Assembly: GCA_039105265.1 (NCBI GenBank)
Contig: JAPFFF010000001.1
Location: 7,130,001-7,194,000 of the forward strand
DNA: 64,000 nt
Direction of reading: 5' to 3'
Source: Tritrichomonas musculus
Lineage: Eukaryota > Parabasalia > Tritrichomonadida > Tritrichomonadidae
In this document: positions 45,171-56,644 of the stretch, piece by piece
How the letters are laid out: each line of letters begins with the position of its first letter
How positions within the stretch are numbered: the first letter of the stretch is position 1
The notes under the pieces: model-generated
What the model was told of the DNA's origin: nothing
The model's input: only the letters and a program-made list of their open reading frames with translations
Databases searched by the model: none
Made by a program: the position numbers and the translations under genes

Positions 45171-45367
45171 TTTCGTACTTGACCTAATATTTTTAAACCA
45201 AATCTCTACACAATCTAGAACCCATTATACCTTCTATATGAGAAAAATCCGATTTTCATATACAATCTACAACATCCAATAAATAATACAAAATTCAAAA
45301 AATAATTATTTTCAAATTTTTTATATTTTTTATTTTCATATTACACAACAAACCAAAAACAAAAAAA

Positions 45368-45808
45368 ATGGAATCAGCTACAATTGCTTTCGCAAAATTT
45401 GCATCTAAAAAATTAAGAACATATGGTACCTATATGTATGATATGTTTGCTGATATTTGTGATAAAGTATTAAATAATGATAAAGAAGCTTTCAATTTAG
45501 TATCAAGATTTGTAAATTATAATTTAATGTGGATATTCAAACATCAAGAAAACATATGCATAAGTGATGAAGATAAAAAAGAATATAGAAAAATAACTAA
45601 ACAATTTGAAAAATATATGCGTAAAATAGATAGAGGGTTTAGTATTGTCTATCCTCTCTCTTTATCAAAGAAGTTTGATGATGAAGTAGATATGTATTTT
45701 AATGATAATGAAGAAGGTAATAAGTATGCAAAAGAGTTTAATCTTAATAAATACAAAATAAATGAAGAATATGATGAAGAAGAAGAAGAATATGAAGAAG
45801 AAGAATAA
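45368..45808 (+). CDS. Hypothetical 146-aa protein with acidic tail
   Basis: Helical protein (MESATIAFAKFASKKLRTYG; NYNLMWIFKHQENICISDED) ending in a Glu/Asp/Tyr-rich tail (EEYDEEEEEYEEEE). First gene after D's left terminus, absent from C. The acidic tail could mimic DNA or bind basic core proteins. No family was recognised. Confidence 0.55.
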   Translation: MESATIAFAKFASKKLRTYGTYMYDMFADICDKVLNNDKEAFNLVSRFVNYNLMWIFKHQENICISDEDKKEYRKITKQFEKYMRKIDRGFSIVYPLSLSKKFDDEVDMYFNDNEEGNKYAKEFNLNKYKINEEYDEEEEEYEEEE

Positions 45809-46515
45809 AAAACTTAAACTTTATTTTTGTATTTATTATTTTTATTTTTTACTTTTAATTGAATATTTAATTCAATGTTTAACTTAATGGAATAATCATA
45901 AATAAAAGATATCAAGTTCGAAAAATAGATAGTATAACATTTTTTATTAAATTTAAATAAAGCAAATTTGTTCTTTTATTCGTTTAATTATGATTATTCA
46001 AAATATAAAAAGCAAATTTGCTCTTTATTTTAATTCAATGATTATTGAAAATATTATAAAGCAATTTTACTCTTTAAAATAATTCAATGATTATTGAAAA
46101 ACTGAGAAAATAATAAAGCAAATTTGCTATTTAAAGTATTGAAATAATAAAACAAACTCTAATTTCTATGATTTTCAATATCAATTCAATTCAAAAAATA
46201 AAGCAAATTTACTCTTTAAATAATTGAATACTAAATAAATTTTAATTAATAAAGCAAATTTGCTCTTTAAATAATTGAATACTAAATAAAGTGGATAATT
46301 GTCACTTTTAAATTTTGACAATTATGTTTTTGTAGAATAATAGAGAAAGAAGAGAAAATAGATAAGATAGAGTATATAGAATAAAAGAAGAGATATTAAT
46401 TATTATATTTTTGTATTTAAATTCAAAAAATAAATATTTTCAAATTTTAAATTATTATATTTTTTAATTTTTAATCACACATAAATAACAAAAAGCAAAA
46501 ATAATAAGATCAAAA
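45809..46515. other. AT-rich repeat-bearing spacer upstream of pPolB
   Basis: 0.7 kb with no gene, extremely AT-rich. Its centre holds six iteron-like palindromic repeats. It ends with a TTTTTAATTTTTAATC tract before the pPolB start, similar to other promoters here. Confidence 0.65.
45961..46264. repeat. Iteron-like palindromic repeats (six copies)
   Basis: The perfect 12-bp palindrome AGCAAATTTGCT occurs at 46011-46022, 46117-46128 and 46253-46264, with one- or two-base variants at 45961, 46060 and 46202; most continue as CTTTAAATAATT. A second palindrome TTCAATGATTATTGAA occurs at 46034-46049 and 46083-46098. Spacing is about 45-85 bp. Candidate protein-binding array. Confidence 0.75.
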
Positions 46516-49500
46516 ATGACTAAATATATAAAAGAAATAAATTTTGGAATTTGGGATAAAGATGATGTAATTAAATATATGATTAAATTAAATACACAAT
46601 TAGATGCTAATATAATTATAACAGATAATCATCTTTCAAATAAGTTAGCATTATGTAGATATTTAAACAAAAATAATGCTTATCAAAGAATATATGGTGA
46701 TAATTTTATGTATAAACTAGAAAAAAGTGACATTGATTTCTTTATTGAAGATTGTTTAAAAGAAAGAAATAAGATAAATAATGAAGAAGATAATAACTTC
46801 TTTAAACAATTAAGTGAAAATAAAGATAAATATAAATATAATGATAAACATGATGAATATATACACAAATCAATAAGAAATAAGTTTAAACAAGAACAAA
46901 TAATTAAGAATAATATAGAAATCGCAAAGAAAGCTATAAATGAAGTATTAGATATAATTGATAAACCAGTAATAAATGAACCAGAAAATCAAGAACTATA
47001 TGATTATTTACAGAAAAACGGACATTCTTTTCAAAATAAGCATAATGATTTTCTTATTATCAATTACCCTAATAATTTCGATAAAGCTGTAGAAACATTA
47101 CAAAATTATCATTATCCTATTGAATTTATTAAAGAAAGATATGATAATAGAGAACCAATAATTACATATTATTTTAATGAAATATCTTCACTTAATAACA
47201 TATATGAATCATTATATAAAGTATACAAAGAAGAGATAAAACCTTTTAAAATACATTTTCAGTTAAGTGGAGTTTTTGAAACAAGTTCGTTTAATTTTGA
47301 AACATATGAAGAAACTTATGAATATGAAGCTAGAGAAATAAGATGGCAAAATTATAAAGCTTCTATTCCAATAATAATTAATAATGAACAAAGCTTAGAA
47401 AGTTGTAAAATGTATATAGAAACAGTTTTAAACAGTTATGAAACTACATCATCTAACAATAAATTAACAATAGTACATTCAGTTTCATTTACAGTTTCAA
47501 GAATGAGAAAAGTAACTGGACATATTAAAGATCTACCCAAAATTTTCAAATCAAATAATAATTATATAATAGCTGATGATGAAGATGATTGTTTATGCTG
47601 GTTTAGATTCTTAGCTTGTTGTTTATATCCAGAATTAACAAATCCAGAAAATCAAAGAAAAGATAAAAATAATTACTATACAATAAATCATAGAACTAAA
47701 GTTGCTAAAAAATTATTATTAGAAGAACATAACATCAAATATACAACAAAAATACCAAAAGAAGGACAACTTATACTAAATAATTTTAAAGGTGTAACAT
47801 TAGATGAAATGAAAGAATCAGCACAAAAACATAAAATCAATATCAACATTTATGAATATTTTAGTGAAATTAATCAATATGATATTCAAGAACAATGGTT
47901 TTTCAATAAAGATTATCAAACATATTCAGCATTATTATTTACAAAAGATCTTACAATTCATATTATGTTTATTAAAGATGCTGAAAAGTTAACACAAATT
48001 CATATATGTCCTAAATGTAATTCATATGTTCATTACGGTAAACAAAACTTATATAGATTCGAAGATCATGTTAAACATTGTGATTCTAAGTTTAAGAAAC
48101 AGTTTGTTTCAGTTAAAGAAGCTCTTCCATACTGTCCTCATATTCTTAATAATTCTGTTTATGAATATTGTTTAGCTTATGATATAGAATGGAAACCTAA
48201 TATTTATTATATAACTTATGATTTTGAAACTATGGAACAAATTATAAATAAAGAATCAAGTAAATCAACAACAATTAACTCTAGATTAATACCTATATCA
48301 GTTTCATCATGTGTTAAATCAGCAAAAGGATTATTAACAAAGAATTTTAGTTTAAGAGATAGTAATGAGTTTATTATAAATTGGATAAACTGGTTATTTG
48401 AACAATCATTAACAGTTTATAAAGATAAACAACAGTATTCATGTGTACCTGAAAATATAGATTCTAATATAAATGTTATAACTGTTTTTGGATTTAATTC
48501 TTCTAGATTTGATAGTAACTTATTTAAACAGTATCTTAATGCTGAACACTGGAAAATTGAATCAAATAGCATAATAGGAACATTATCATCATTAAAACAA
48601 TTTATTCTAGTTTCATCAAAATATGATACTAAACTAAGGTTTATTGATGCTCAATCTTTTGTAGCTGGTGGAACATTAAAACAGTTTGGTACTGATTTTG
48701 GTGGTTTAGATAATAGTAATAAAGGTGTATTTCCATATGAAGCTATTAACAGTGAAAACTATAATGAAGTTTTATCTAAATCTGAACCTTTTGAGTATAA
48801 TGATTTCTATAGCTATCTTAATCAAAAGAATCCTTTAACAAAAGAAGAATATGAAGAATATGTTAAAGATAGTAAGAATTATAGAGATAGATGGTCGTAT
48901 TTGTTAGCATATAATGATAATGATGTTGAAATGATGATTAAACCTTTAGATAACTTAATAAAGATGAATGCTGAATATAAAGTAGATCTGATTTCTAACT
49001 TATCATTATCAAAATGTTCAGCTTGTATTAAATATGCACTAGCTTATAAAGATTTTGATGTAAATGCTAAATATGAAATAATTAACAAAGAAAATACATT
49101 TAAACCTTCATTAAAATGGTTTCGCTATAAATGTGATAGTTATTATAAACAAGATCAAAAATATAATCAAACACATAAAGATAAACCTAGAAATCTTGAT
49201 AAATGTATAAATGTTTCTGATTATGATGAATTTATGAAAATGTACGAGAATTCTTGTTGTTATTTATGTGATGAACATTTTACTAGTGAAAATAAGCCTA
49301 CATTAGATAGAATTGATAATGATTTAGGACATGAATTAAAGAACTGTAAACTATGTTGTATAGAATGTAATAAACTTCGTAAGAGAAATGATGAAAAAAT
49401 AACAAGATTAAGAATTCAATTAAAGAAATATTGCAAATTACATCATCTTCCAACTTTAATAAATGATGAACAAGAATACTATAGTTTAAGAAATAATATA

Positions 49501-51015
49501 ACAGGTGGTTTATCAAATGTTCAACATAGATATAATATTAAAGGAGAAACTCATATTAATAAATTCAGATATGATTCTGAAAATAATAAAGTAATAAGTG
49601 AAGATACTGAAAATATTATGACTCATGTTTTAGGAATAGATTTTAATAGTTTATATCCTTCTTCATTTTCATCAACAAAACATGATTTTAATAAGTATCA
49701 TGGTGGTATAATGTATATGCCGGGTTCATTTATTAAAAGAATTGAAGTTAAAGATAAACAATCAAAACAAAGAGTATTAGATATCATAACAAACAAAACA
49801 AGATTTCAACCTAATCCAAAATATTTATTCAAAGCTGAAGTTAAACTAGTATGTCCTAAAAATAAGATTAACTACTTTATTAATTTTCCACCTGTTTTCA
49901 GAAATATTATGATTAAGAATGAAGAAAATGTAATAGGTAGTTATATGTACAATTATCTTGAAAAACACAAACTAACATCATTAAATAAAGAAGAACGAAA
50001 ACTAACTATGCTATTAGATACATATGGTCAGTATATGACATTTTCTAACTATTATTTATGGTTTTTATTAGATCATGGACTTATTTTAGAAGATGTTAAA
50101 TCTATTTCATTATATGAAGCTCATACAGGTTTTAATGAATTTGTAACTACATTTATGAAAAAGAGACAAGATATTATTTCAAAGAAAGAGAAAGGAAATG
50201 AAAAGTTTTATAAGATTAGTATGAATGGTTCATATGGATATGACGGAATAAATACAGAAAAGTTTTGTAAAGTAAAGATTTGCGATACTAACAAAGCTTA
50301 TCAGTATATTATTTCTCAAACTTATATGAATGGTGCTCAGTTAAAAGATGATTTATTTATAATACAACAACAACCTAAATACTATCATTGTACAACTTGT
50401 TTACAAGAATCATTTTGGACTTTAGATTTAAGTAAGTTTGTTTATCTCACTTTTTACTATGATTTCTTAATTCGATGTTTAGATACAAATAAGTTTCATT
50501 ATATAGAATCTGATACAGATAGTTTATATCTTGCAGTTTCAGGAGATAAAAATAAACCTCCTTCTCAATTATTTGATTATATTATTAAAGACAAATCATT
50601 TTGGGATAAACATGTATATAAATATTTACCTAATCCTAACATTAATACTATTGAAGATGAAAAGAAATTATTGGGTTGTGCTATTGAAAAGATTGGTGAA
50701 AACATGATAGCATTAGCACCCAAATGCTATTGTATATTCAACAATAATGAAAATGTTAAAGCTATGAAACTTAAAGGTATATCATTAAAGAAGAATGATA
50801 TAAAACATACAGATTATAATGAAATCATATCAAATCAATCAGTTAAGATAGGTAAAAACATAAATCTTCAAATGAAAAATAATATAATGTCTAAGATAAC
50901 TGTTAATAAAAATGCTTTAACAGGAGTACATACTAAAATGATTGTATTAGAAAATCAAGCATGTGCTCCTTATATATTTGGTCTTTCTGCTAATGATTAT
51001 TTAATAAATCAATAA
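46516..51015 (+). CDS. Protein-primed DNA polymerase B of D
   Basis: 1499 residues, closest in plan to C: OTU-like DDCLCWFRFLACCL (about 357), finger CPKC..H..C (about 499), YDFET (about 569), FGFNSSRFDSN, HNH module CYLC to CIECNKLR (about 915-954), motif A DFNSLYPS (about 1042), motif B KISMNGSYGY (about 1233) and motif C DTDSLY (about 1334). It lacks the three inserts found in C. The frame is open over 4.5 kb despite very high AT content, which argues for recent selection on the protein. Confidence 0.92.
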   Translation: MTKYIKEINFGIWDKDDVIKYMIKLNTQLDANIIITDNHLSNKLALCRYLNKNNAYQRIYGDNFMYKLEKSDIDFFIEDCLKERNKINNEEDNNFFKQLSENKDKYKYNDKHDEYIHKSIRNKFKQEQIIKNNIEIAKKAINEVLDIIDKPVINEPENQELYDYLQKNGHSFQNKHNDFLIINYPNNFDKAVETLQNYHYPIEFIKERYDNREPIITYYFNEISSLNNIYESLYKVYKEEIKPFKIHFQLSGVFETSSFNFETYEETYEYEAREIRWQNYKASIPIIINNEQSLESCKMYIETVLNSYETTSSNNKLTIVHSVSFTVSRMRKVTGHIKDLPKIFKSNNNYIIADDEDDCLCWFRFLACCLYPELTNPENQRKDKNNYYTINHRTKVAKKLLLEEHNIKYTTKIPKEGQLILNNFKGVTLDEMKESAQKHKININIYEYFSEINQYDIQEQWFFNKDYQTYSALLFTKDLTIHIMFIKDAEKLTQIHICPKCNSYVHYGKQNLYRFEDHVKHCDSKFKKQFVSVKEALPYCPHILNNSVYEYCLAYDIEWKPNIYYITYDFETMEQIINKESSKSTTINSRLIPISVSSCVKSAKGLLTKNFSLRDSNEFIINWINWLFEQSLTVYKDKQQYSCVPENIDSNINVITVFGFNSSRFDSNLFKQYLNAEHWKIESNSIIGTLSSLKQFILVSSKYDTKLRFIDAQSFVAGGTLKQFGTDFGGLDNSNKGVFPYEAINSENYNEVLSKSEPFEYNDFYSYLNQKNPLTKEEYEEYVKDSKNYRDRWSYLLAYNDNDVEMMIKPLDNLIKMNAEYKVDLISNLSLSKCSACIKYALAYKDFDVNAKYEIINKENTFKPSLKWFRYKCDSYYKQDQKYNQTHKDKPRNLDKCINVSDYDEFMKMYENSCCYLCDEHFTSENKPTLDRIDNDLGHELKNCKLCCIECNKLRKRNDEKITRLRIQLKKYCKLHHLPTLINDEQEYYSLRNNITGGLSNVQHRYNIKGETHINKFRYDSENNKVISEDTENIMTHVLGIDFNSLYPSSFSSTKHDFNKYHGGIMYMPGSFIKRIEVKDKQSKQRVLDIITNKTRFQPNPKYLFKAEVKLVCPKNKINYFINFPPVFRNIMIKNEENVIGSYMYNYLEKHKLTSLNKEERKLTMLLDTYGQYMTFSNYYLWFLLDHGLILEDVKSISLYEAHTGFNEFVTTFMKKRQDIISKKEKGNEKFYKISMNGSYGYDGINTEKFCKVKICDTNKAYQYIISQTYMNGAQLKDDLFIIQQQPKYYHCTTCLQESFWTLDLSKFVYLTFYYDFLIRCLDTNKFHYIESDTDSLYLAVSGDKNKPPSQLFDYIIKDKSFWDKHVYKYLPNPNINTIEDEKKLLGCAIEKIGENMIALAPKCYCIFNNNENVKAMKLKGISLKKNDIKHTDYNEIISNQSVKIGKNINLQMKNNIMSKITVNKNALTGVHTKMIVLENQACAPYIFGLSANDYLINQ

Positions 51016-51128
51016 ATCAATTTTAAAAAACTTTATTTTTTATTTTTATTTTTAATTCAAATTGATAATGTCTAATCAAGATATATTAAATAGAATTAAG
51101 TGAAATCAAAAACTTATTAAATGAATTA

Positions 51129-51377
51129 TTGAAAGAGAAAGAAAAACCAAAAACACCAAAACAAAGAAATAACATTTTTAATAAAAGTAAGTATTTAAAT
51201 GAAGAACAACAAAAACAAGTATTAGAATATATTGAAAATGAAGAAACTAAAAATATTATTGCTAAACTACCAAAACACACTCAGATAAGTTATGTTAGAA
51301 AAGAATTAAAAGAGAAATATGATATTAATCTTTCTATTTATATGACAGACAAATTAATTAATAAACTTAATATTTAA
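51129..51377 (+). CDS. Small conserved helical-domain protein (N-terminus uncertain)
   Basis: 82 residues, consisting of the conserved C-terminal domain (FNKSKYLNEEQQKQVLEYIE; INLSIYMTDKLINKLNI). The A and C homologues have a longer N-terminal part; here the start is unclear. The 3' end overlaps the fibre gene tail-to-tail by 4 bp. Confidence 0.55.
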   Translation: MKEKEKPKTPKQRNNIFNKSKYLNEEQQKQVLEYIENEETKNIIAKLPKHTQISYVRKELKEKYDINLSIYMTDKLINKLNI

Positions 51378-53866
51378 GATTTAAAAACAGCTAACATATT
51401 TTTGTTTATAATTGATGTTACTATACCTACAGTTAATCTTTTTATTTTTGATGTTATTGCTGTTTCACCTGATAAAATCTTAAGCTTATTATCATCATCA
51501 ATAAATACTTCATCACCTATACTATAACATGAAGAATCAGTAACACGAACAAGATAATCGCCTTGAGTTGCAAACTTGATTGAATTGTTTTCTTTATCTA
51601 TATGTGTACAAATACCTATATATTCTTTCCATATTCCTTGTGTTTTAACTGAACATATACAATCAATAACATCATCTTCATTTGATTCTATCCATTTATC
51701 ATCTTTTCGTTTATATACTTTTCCGGTTAAGTAAACAGGAGTTCCTATAATGAAATCATCAATATTATTTAAAGAATTCTCAATAGGACAATAATGAGTA
51801 ATCGTATTTGATCCATTTGATGTAATTTTACCGTTAACATGTAAATTAGAACCAATTATTGTATTTCTTCCTGATGTAGAAACTTCATAAGAAAATATGT
51901 TTGAATTATCAAATAATATTCTATAATAAGCTAAATTACCTTGATTATAATATTGTATTTTTGCACATTTTGCTGAATTAAGACCAAGAACTATATTTGA
52001 TTCACATAAATTTGGATTTTCTTGATAAACAAGTAATCCATTAGGTTCTTTACTTCCTATTTCTAATTTACTATAAAATAATACAATATTATTATAAAAA
52101 GTTGTATTTGTTGTATTCCAGTTTATAAGATTTTCATTACCAACAACTCCTAAAGCTCCTGAATTATCGAAAAAGCTTAATGTTGCAGCTTCATTTTCAG
52201 TTGAACTTCTACCAAATATTAATGAATTTGCAGCATTTTCATCTAATATTGACAATGTACCTTTAATAGTTGAATTTCCTTCTTTAGCTATATATTTTGC
52301 ATTACATTCTGATTCTGTTAAATATTTATCATTTTCTGTTTTACGTAAATCATTAACAAATACACTAATATTATCTTCAAATGTAGTAGTAAATGTTTCA
52401 ATAATATCTGTACTATCTGTTTTACTTCTACTTTGATTTTTAGTGAATGTTATAAATTTAGCTTCAGCAATTGATAAATCTGTAGAATTAATAAATATAT
52501 TTCTATCAGGATCTGTCGGCCAAGAATAATAATAATGTAATTTTATACACCTTTTACTATCAAGACCTAATAATAAATCAATACACGAACCACTATTTCG
52601 TTTATTATTGAATATTTTAAATTCTTTACAATAAAGATTAAGTGATTGATCTGATCCATTATATTCTAAAAAATTATCATTTTTTAATGATAAATATATT
52701 CGATTATTTGTTGTATAATGTATTTGTACATAATTTGTATTATCAACACCCAATTTTATTATAGGACCATAACTATTATTAGAAAACACTGATAATACAG
52801 TATCATTTGTTGAATTTAATGTTAATGAACCATCTTCATTTTTATTATCACATTCACTTATTAATTCATTTATTAAGTTCAAACTAGGAACTATTGTTGT
52901 TGATTCTTTATTAGTTTCATAATCTGATTTTGTTGTTGATATTGTTAATGAATCTTGTTTGGTTTTAATTTTATTTAGTAAGTTATAATACATTTTTAAT
53001 GATGATTTTTCACTTAATACTTCATATTCTTTTTCATTATCAATATTATTTAAAGTTAGTGTTTCATAATCTTCAATATTAAATCTATAACTTCTTGTCA
53101 ATTCATTTTTTAATACAGCATGAAATTCAATCATATATTCAATATATTTCCATATGAAATTTATAGCTAATTGAGATGATAAAACATTGTTGTCATTAGC
53201 AGCTTCTTGAATATTATTAAAGAATATTTCATTATCGTTATTATATATTGTTTCATCTTTAAGTATTTCAATACTATTGTTGTTGTTTGATATTAATTCA
53301 GTTATTAATGATAATGTTGGTATTATTGTAGTAGATTCTTTATTAGTTTCATAGTGTTCTTTTGTTGATGAAAATTCTAGTTTATCTTGTTTATCATATA
53401 ATAATTTATCACGTAAATCATAATACATACTTATACATGATTTCATACTTAATACTTTTTCATCAAATGTTTCATTAAAGTATGTTAAATTTAACGATTT
53501 ATATTCATCGTATTCAAATTCATTATCGTACTTTACTATATTGAGATTATTATTTTTATCATTAACTAACTGATTTAATAAACTTAATGTCGGTACTATT
53601 GTTGTTGAATCTTTGTTAGTTTCATAATCTTCTTTTGTTGATGAAAATGTTAGTTTATCCTGTTTATCATTAATTTCTTCAACTTTTACATAATCAAATA
53701 AATCTGTAGTTAAAGCATAAGGTTTTAATAGTTCTTTTATTTTTTCTTCATTTAATGAATTTGATCCTAAATTCGCTTGACAACTATATTTCTTAATATA
53801 TTCTATAATTAATTCATCAATTGTATTTACTTTCTTAATACTACCAGATTGTTCTATTGTAAACAT
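51374..53866 (-). CDS. Fibre/spike-like protein of D
   Basis: 830 residues. MFTIEQSGSIKKVNTIDELI N-terminus, then three to four repeats of a D-specific module (KQDKLTFSSTKEDYETNKDS; TTIVPTLSLLNQLV), several beta-rich segments rich in YNQGNLAYYRI-like text, HVNGKITSNGSNTITHYCPI and the common C-terminal domain ending NKNMLAVFKS. The repeat module differs from the YALKSDIP type of A/B, so only the two ends are universal. Probable attachment fibre. Confidence 0.62.
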   Translation of the reverse strand: MFTIEQSGSIKKVNTIDELIIEYIKKYSCQANLGSNSLNEEKIKELLKPYALTTDLFDYVKVEEINDKQDKLTFSSTKEDYETNKDSTTIVPTLSLLNQLVNDKNNNLNIVKYDNEFEYDEYKSLNLTYFNETFDEKVLSMKSCISMYYDLRDKLLYDKQDKLEFSSTKEHYETNKESTTIIPTLSLITELISNNNNSIEILKDETIYNNDNEIFFNNIQEAANDNNVLSSQLAINFIWKYIEYMIEFHAVLKNELTRSYRFNIEDYETLTLNNIDNEKEYEVLSEKSSLKMYYNLLNKIKTKQDSLTISTTKSDYETNKESTTIVPSLNLINELISECDNKNEDGSLTLNSTNDTVLSVFSNNSYGPIIKLGVDNTNYVQIHYTTNNRIYLSLKNDNFLEYNGSDQSLNLYCKEFKIFNNKRNSGSCIDLLLGLDSKRCIKLHYYYSWPTDPDRNIFINSTDLSIAEAKFITFTKNQSRSKTDSTDIIETFTTTFEDNISVFVNDLRKTENDKYLTESECNAKYIAKEGNSTIKGTLSILDENAANSLIFGRSSTENEAATLSFFDNSGALGVVGNENLINWNTTNTTFYNNIVLFYSKLEIGSKEPNGLLVYQENPNLCESNIVLGLNSAKCAKIQYYNQGNLAYYRILFDNSNIFSYEVSTSGRNTIIGSNLHVNGKITSNGSNTITHYCPIENSLNNIDDFIIGTPVYLTGKVYKRKDDKWIESNEDDVIDCICSVKTQGIWKEYIGICTHIDKENNSIKFATQGDYLVRVTDSSCYSIGDEVFIDDDNKLKILSGETAITSKIKRLTVGIVTSIINKNMLAVFKS

Positions 53867-53880
53867 TTATAACGTAATAA

Positions 53881-56642
53881 ATGAGCATAACAAACAAACA
53901 AATAAATAAAGTAACAGATGATGAAGATTATAGAAAAATGTTTAAATATTTAAGAGATGATTCGTATGTTGATCACAAAATTATTTTAAATATGATGAAA
54001 TGTTTAGAACATATCAATAAATATAAACCTGAAGTTAATGAAAAACTTATTGATTTCAAAAATACATTTGTTAATACAAAACATAGCGGAAGTAATCAAA
54101 AAGCAAGATTAAACAGTATATTAAATGAAAAAGCAAAATATTTTAGTGATATAAATAGTTTATTAAAACCTCCTGTAAAATATGATCCAAGTAAGAAAAT
54201 AAAGCTACCATCATACTTAAATAAAAAAACTACTATATCTAAACAGATAAGATAAATAGATTTAATAAAGATGATGATAATAATGATGAAACAAATGATT
54301 ATAATTCTGTTGAAGATGAAGATGATGTTGTTACGAGTTCTCATGATAATGATAATGATAATGATGATAAAGTAAATATAGAGGAAGAGGAAGAAGAATT
54401 AGAACAACAAGATCATTATTATAGAAATAGATATAATAAAGATTCAAAATTTCTTAAAGATAATAATATACTTTCTAAAGAATATATTGATACTCTATTA
54501 TGTTTTTATAGAATTGCTGATGATCCTAAAAAATATCCTTTATTCAATGAAGAAGATAGTGAACATATTAAACTTACTGTAAAATTATTAACTGAAGAAA
54601 TTGATTCATATATTAAGAAAAAAGGAATAAATGTTAAAACAGAATTAAATAAAATACAAACAATAATAGCAACTAGTATTCAAGTATATGAAAATAAAAG
54701 AAGAAAAACAAATAAAAAAACAATACAAACTATTGCTGAAAATTATGAAATAGATGGAGAACAGTTAATGAAATTATATAGACAATCTTCTACAATTGAT
54801 GCTAATCAATTAAAAAAATTTGGTTTATTAAATAATGATTTTTCAGCTGAAGACTTATATAATTATTATAATAAAGCTATTAACCCTAAAGATGAAACAG
54901 ATATAAGAATAAGAAAATATGTACTAGAGTTACATAATGCTATACGAGAAACAAATATATTTGATGAAGAAACTGAACCTAAAAATAAAGAACAAATAAA
55001 AAAACTAATTCATTATTTGAAAGAGAATGGAGATAGAGAAATATTTTATAACATGAATAGTGATTTAGAAAATGAAACTTTATTTGATAATAAAATGGCC
55101 GATAGTGATTCAGCACCAAAAGAAACAATAGGACATAGTATTAATGATGAAGATTTTGATTTTGGGTTTGATGATGAAAGTGAAGATGATATAATTGATA
55201 ATCTTAATAAATCTATAACAACATATAAAGCTCCTCGTAAATCAAAAAAACCTGAAGAAAAAGAAGTAGAATTTGATCAACAAGTATCAAAATTATTTAA
55301 ACCTTATAATGTACTTAATAATGAGAATACTTATATGCCCGATAAAGATTATATTAAGGATCTTATGAAAAAAGAAGAAAGTTCTGTAATAAGAGGAAAA
55401 AGATCTGATAGAGATATTGATGATTTACCAGATAAATTAAAAACATTTAAAGTAGAAAATCTTGTAAATGAAACAGAAGGAAATATTTCTTTCTATAACA
55501 ATCATTTACTAGATATCATTATTAACGGTAATTATAGAATTAAATATATTCCTAATGCAGCAGCTAGAGATACAGCGCAAGAATATGCACATAATCATGT
55601 TGATGAAAATGGAGTTCCTAGATATAGATTATTACCGCCAAATGCAAAAGATCCTATTGGAAAACCTATCACTGATTTAAATGGAGATCGTGTTGAAGAT
55701 GTTGTTTTAGTTGATAAACGTGGAATTCCTAGAATAATTAATGGATATAAACTTGTTCGAGCTAGTCCTTATAAAAAAGTTTGGCTTTCAACTGTAAGTA
55801 AAGCTGAAAGAAAAGAAAAACCTTTTAACACCTGGTTAGCAGAACAATTTAATAAAGATATAAATGATGTAAACTGGAGAAAAGGAGAATATAATATTGA
55901 CGCAAATAAAAATATGAAAGAATATAGAAAACATTATTCAAGTTTAGGTTTAGGAAAACCTAGAATCAGTAAAAGATTATCTCCTCAAAGTTACTGGTCA
56001 TCTGTCTTCTCTTATATATGGAAATTTTTCTGGATTATAGAATATCCTCAATACAAAATAGTTACTAAACTCTTGAACTATTTATCAATTTCAAATGCTA
56101 TGTATGTTATTCTTATTGATATAGGTGCTAAAAGAGATCTAGAAAAAAGTTCAAAATATAAAGGAAAAATCTTAAATTATCCAGCCTGGTTAAACTATAA
56201 ACGTGAACATAAAGCTGATTATAATGAAAGAGTAGGACCAAAAATAGTAAAGTTAAGAGAAGCTTATATTGATGATATTGTTGATACAAAAACAGGAGAA
56301 ATTTTAGTAGAACAACTTGAAAAGAATAATCTTCAGCATAAAGGATTTGCTAATATTTTAAGTCGATTATTCTTATTAATTTTTAAACAAATCTTTTGTC
56401 TTGAAAATCCTAATGATGAAAATATACAAGAACTTATTCAAGAACAGATAATAAATTCAACACCAGAAGATATTAAATACAATAAAGATTTTTATAAAAA
56501 ACAAGTAACAAAAATTATTAATAAGTTATATGGTGATAATAGTAAATATTTAGAATATAAGAATAAGTATGATGAACAAAAAATAGAACGTAAAGCTCAA
56601 GCATTTAAATATGATATTAATAAGATAGAAGATGAATATTAA
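53881..56642 (+). pseudogene. Large DLNGD-motif gene of D, broken
   Basis: Homologue of the A and C genes, with the conserved core (IINGNYRIKYIP, DLNGDRVEDVVLVD, INGYKLVRASPYKKVW) and C-terminal region. It is broken, with roughly one to three breaks in the N-terminal half; the C-terminal two thirds remain open. Same 14-bp spacing to the divergent fibre gene as in C and H. Confidence 0.7.
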
Positions 56643-56644
56643 AC

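Noticed and set aside
45961-46264. CRISPR-like array
   Set aside because: Repeats are short, palindromic and unevenly spaced in a eukaryotic element; there are no cas genes and spacer lengths are not uniform.
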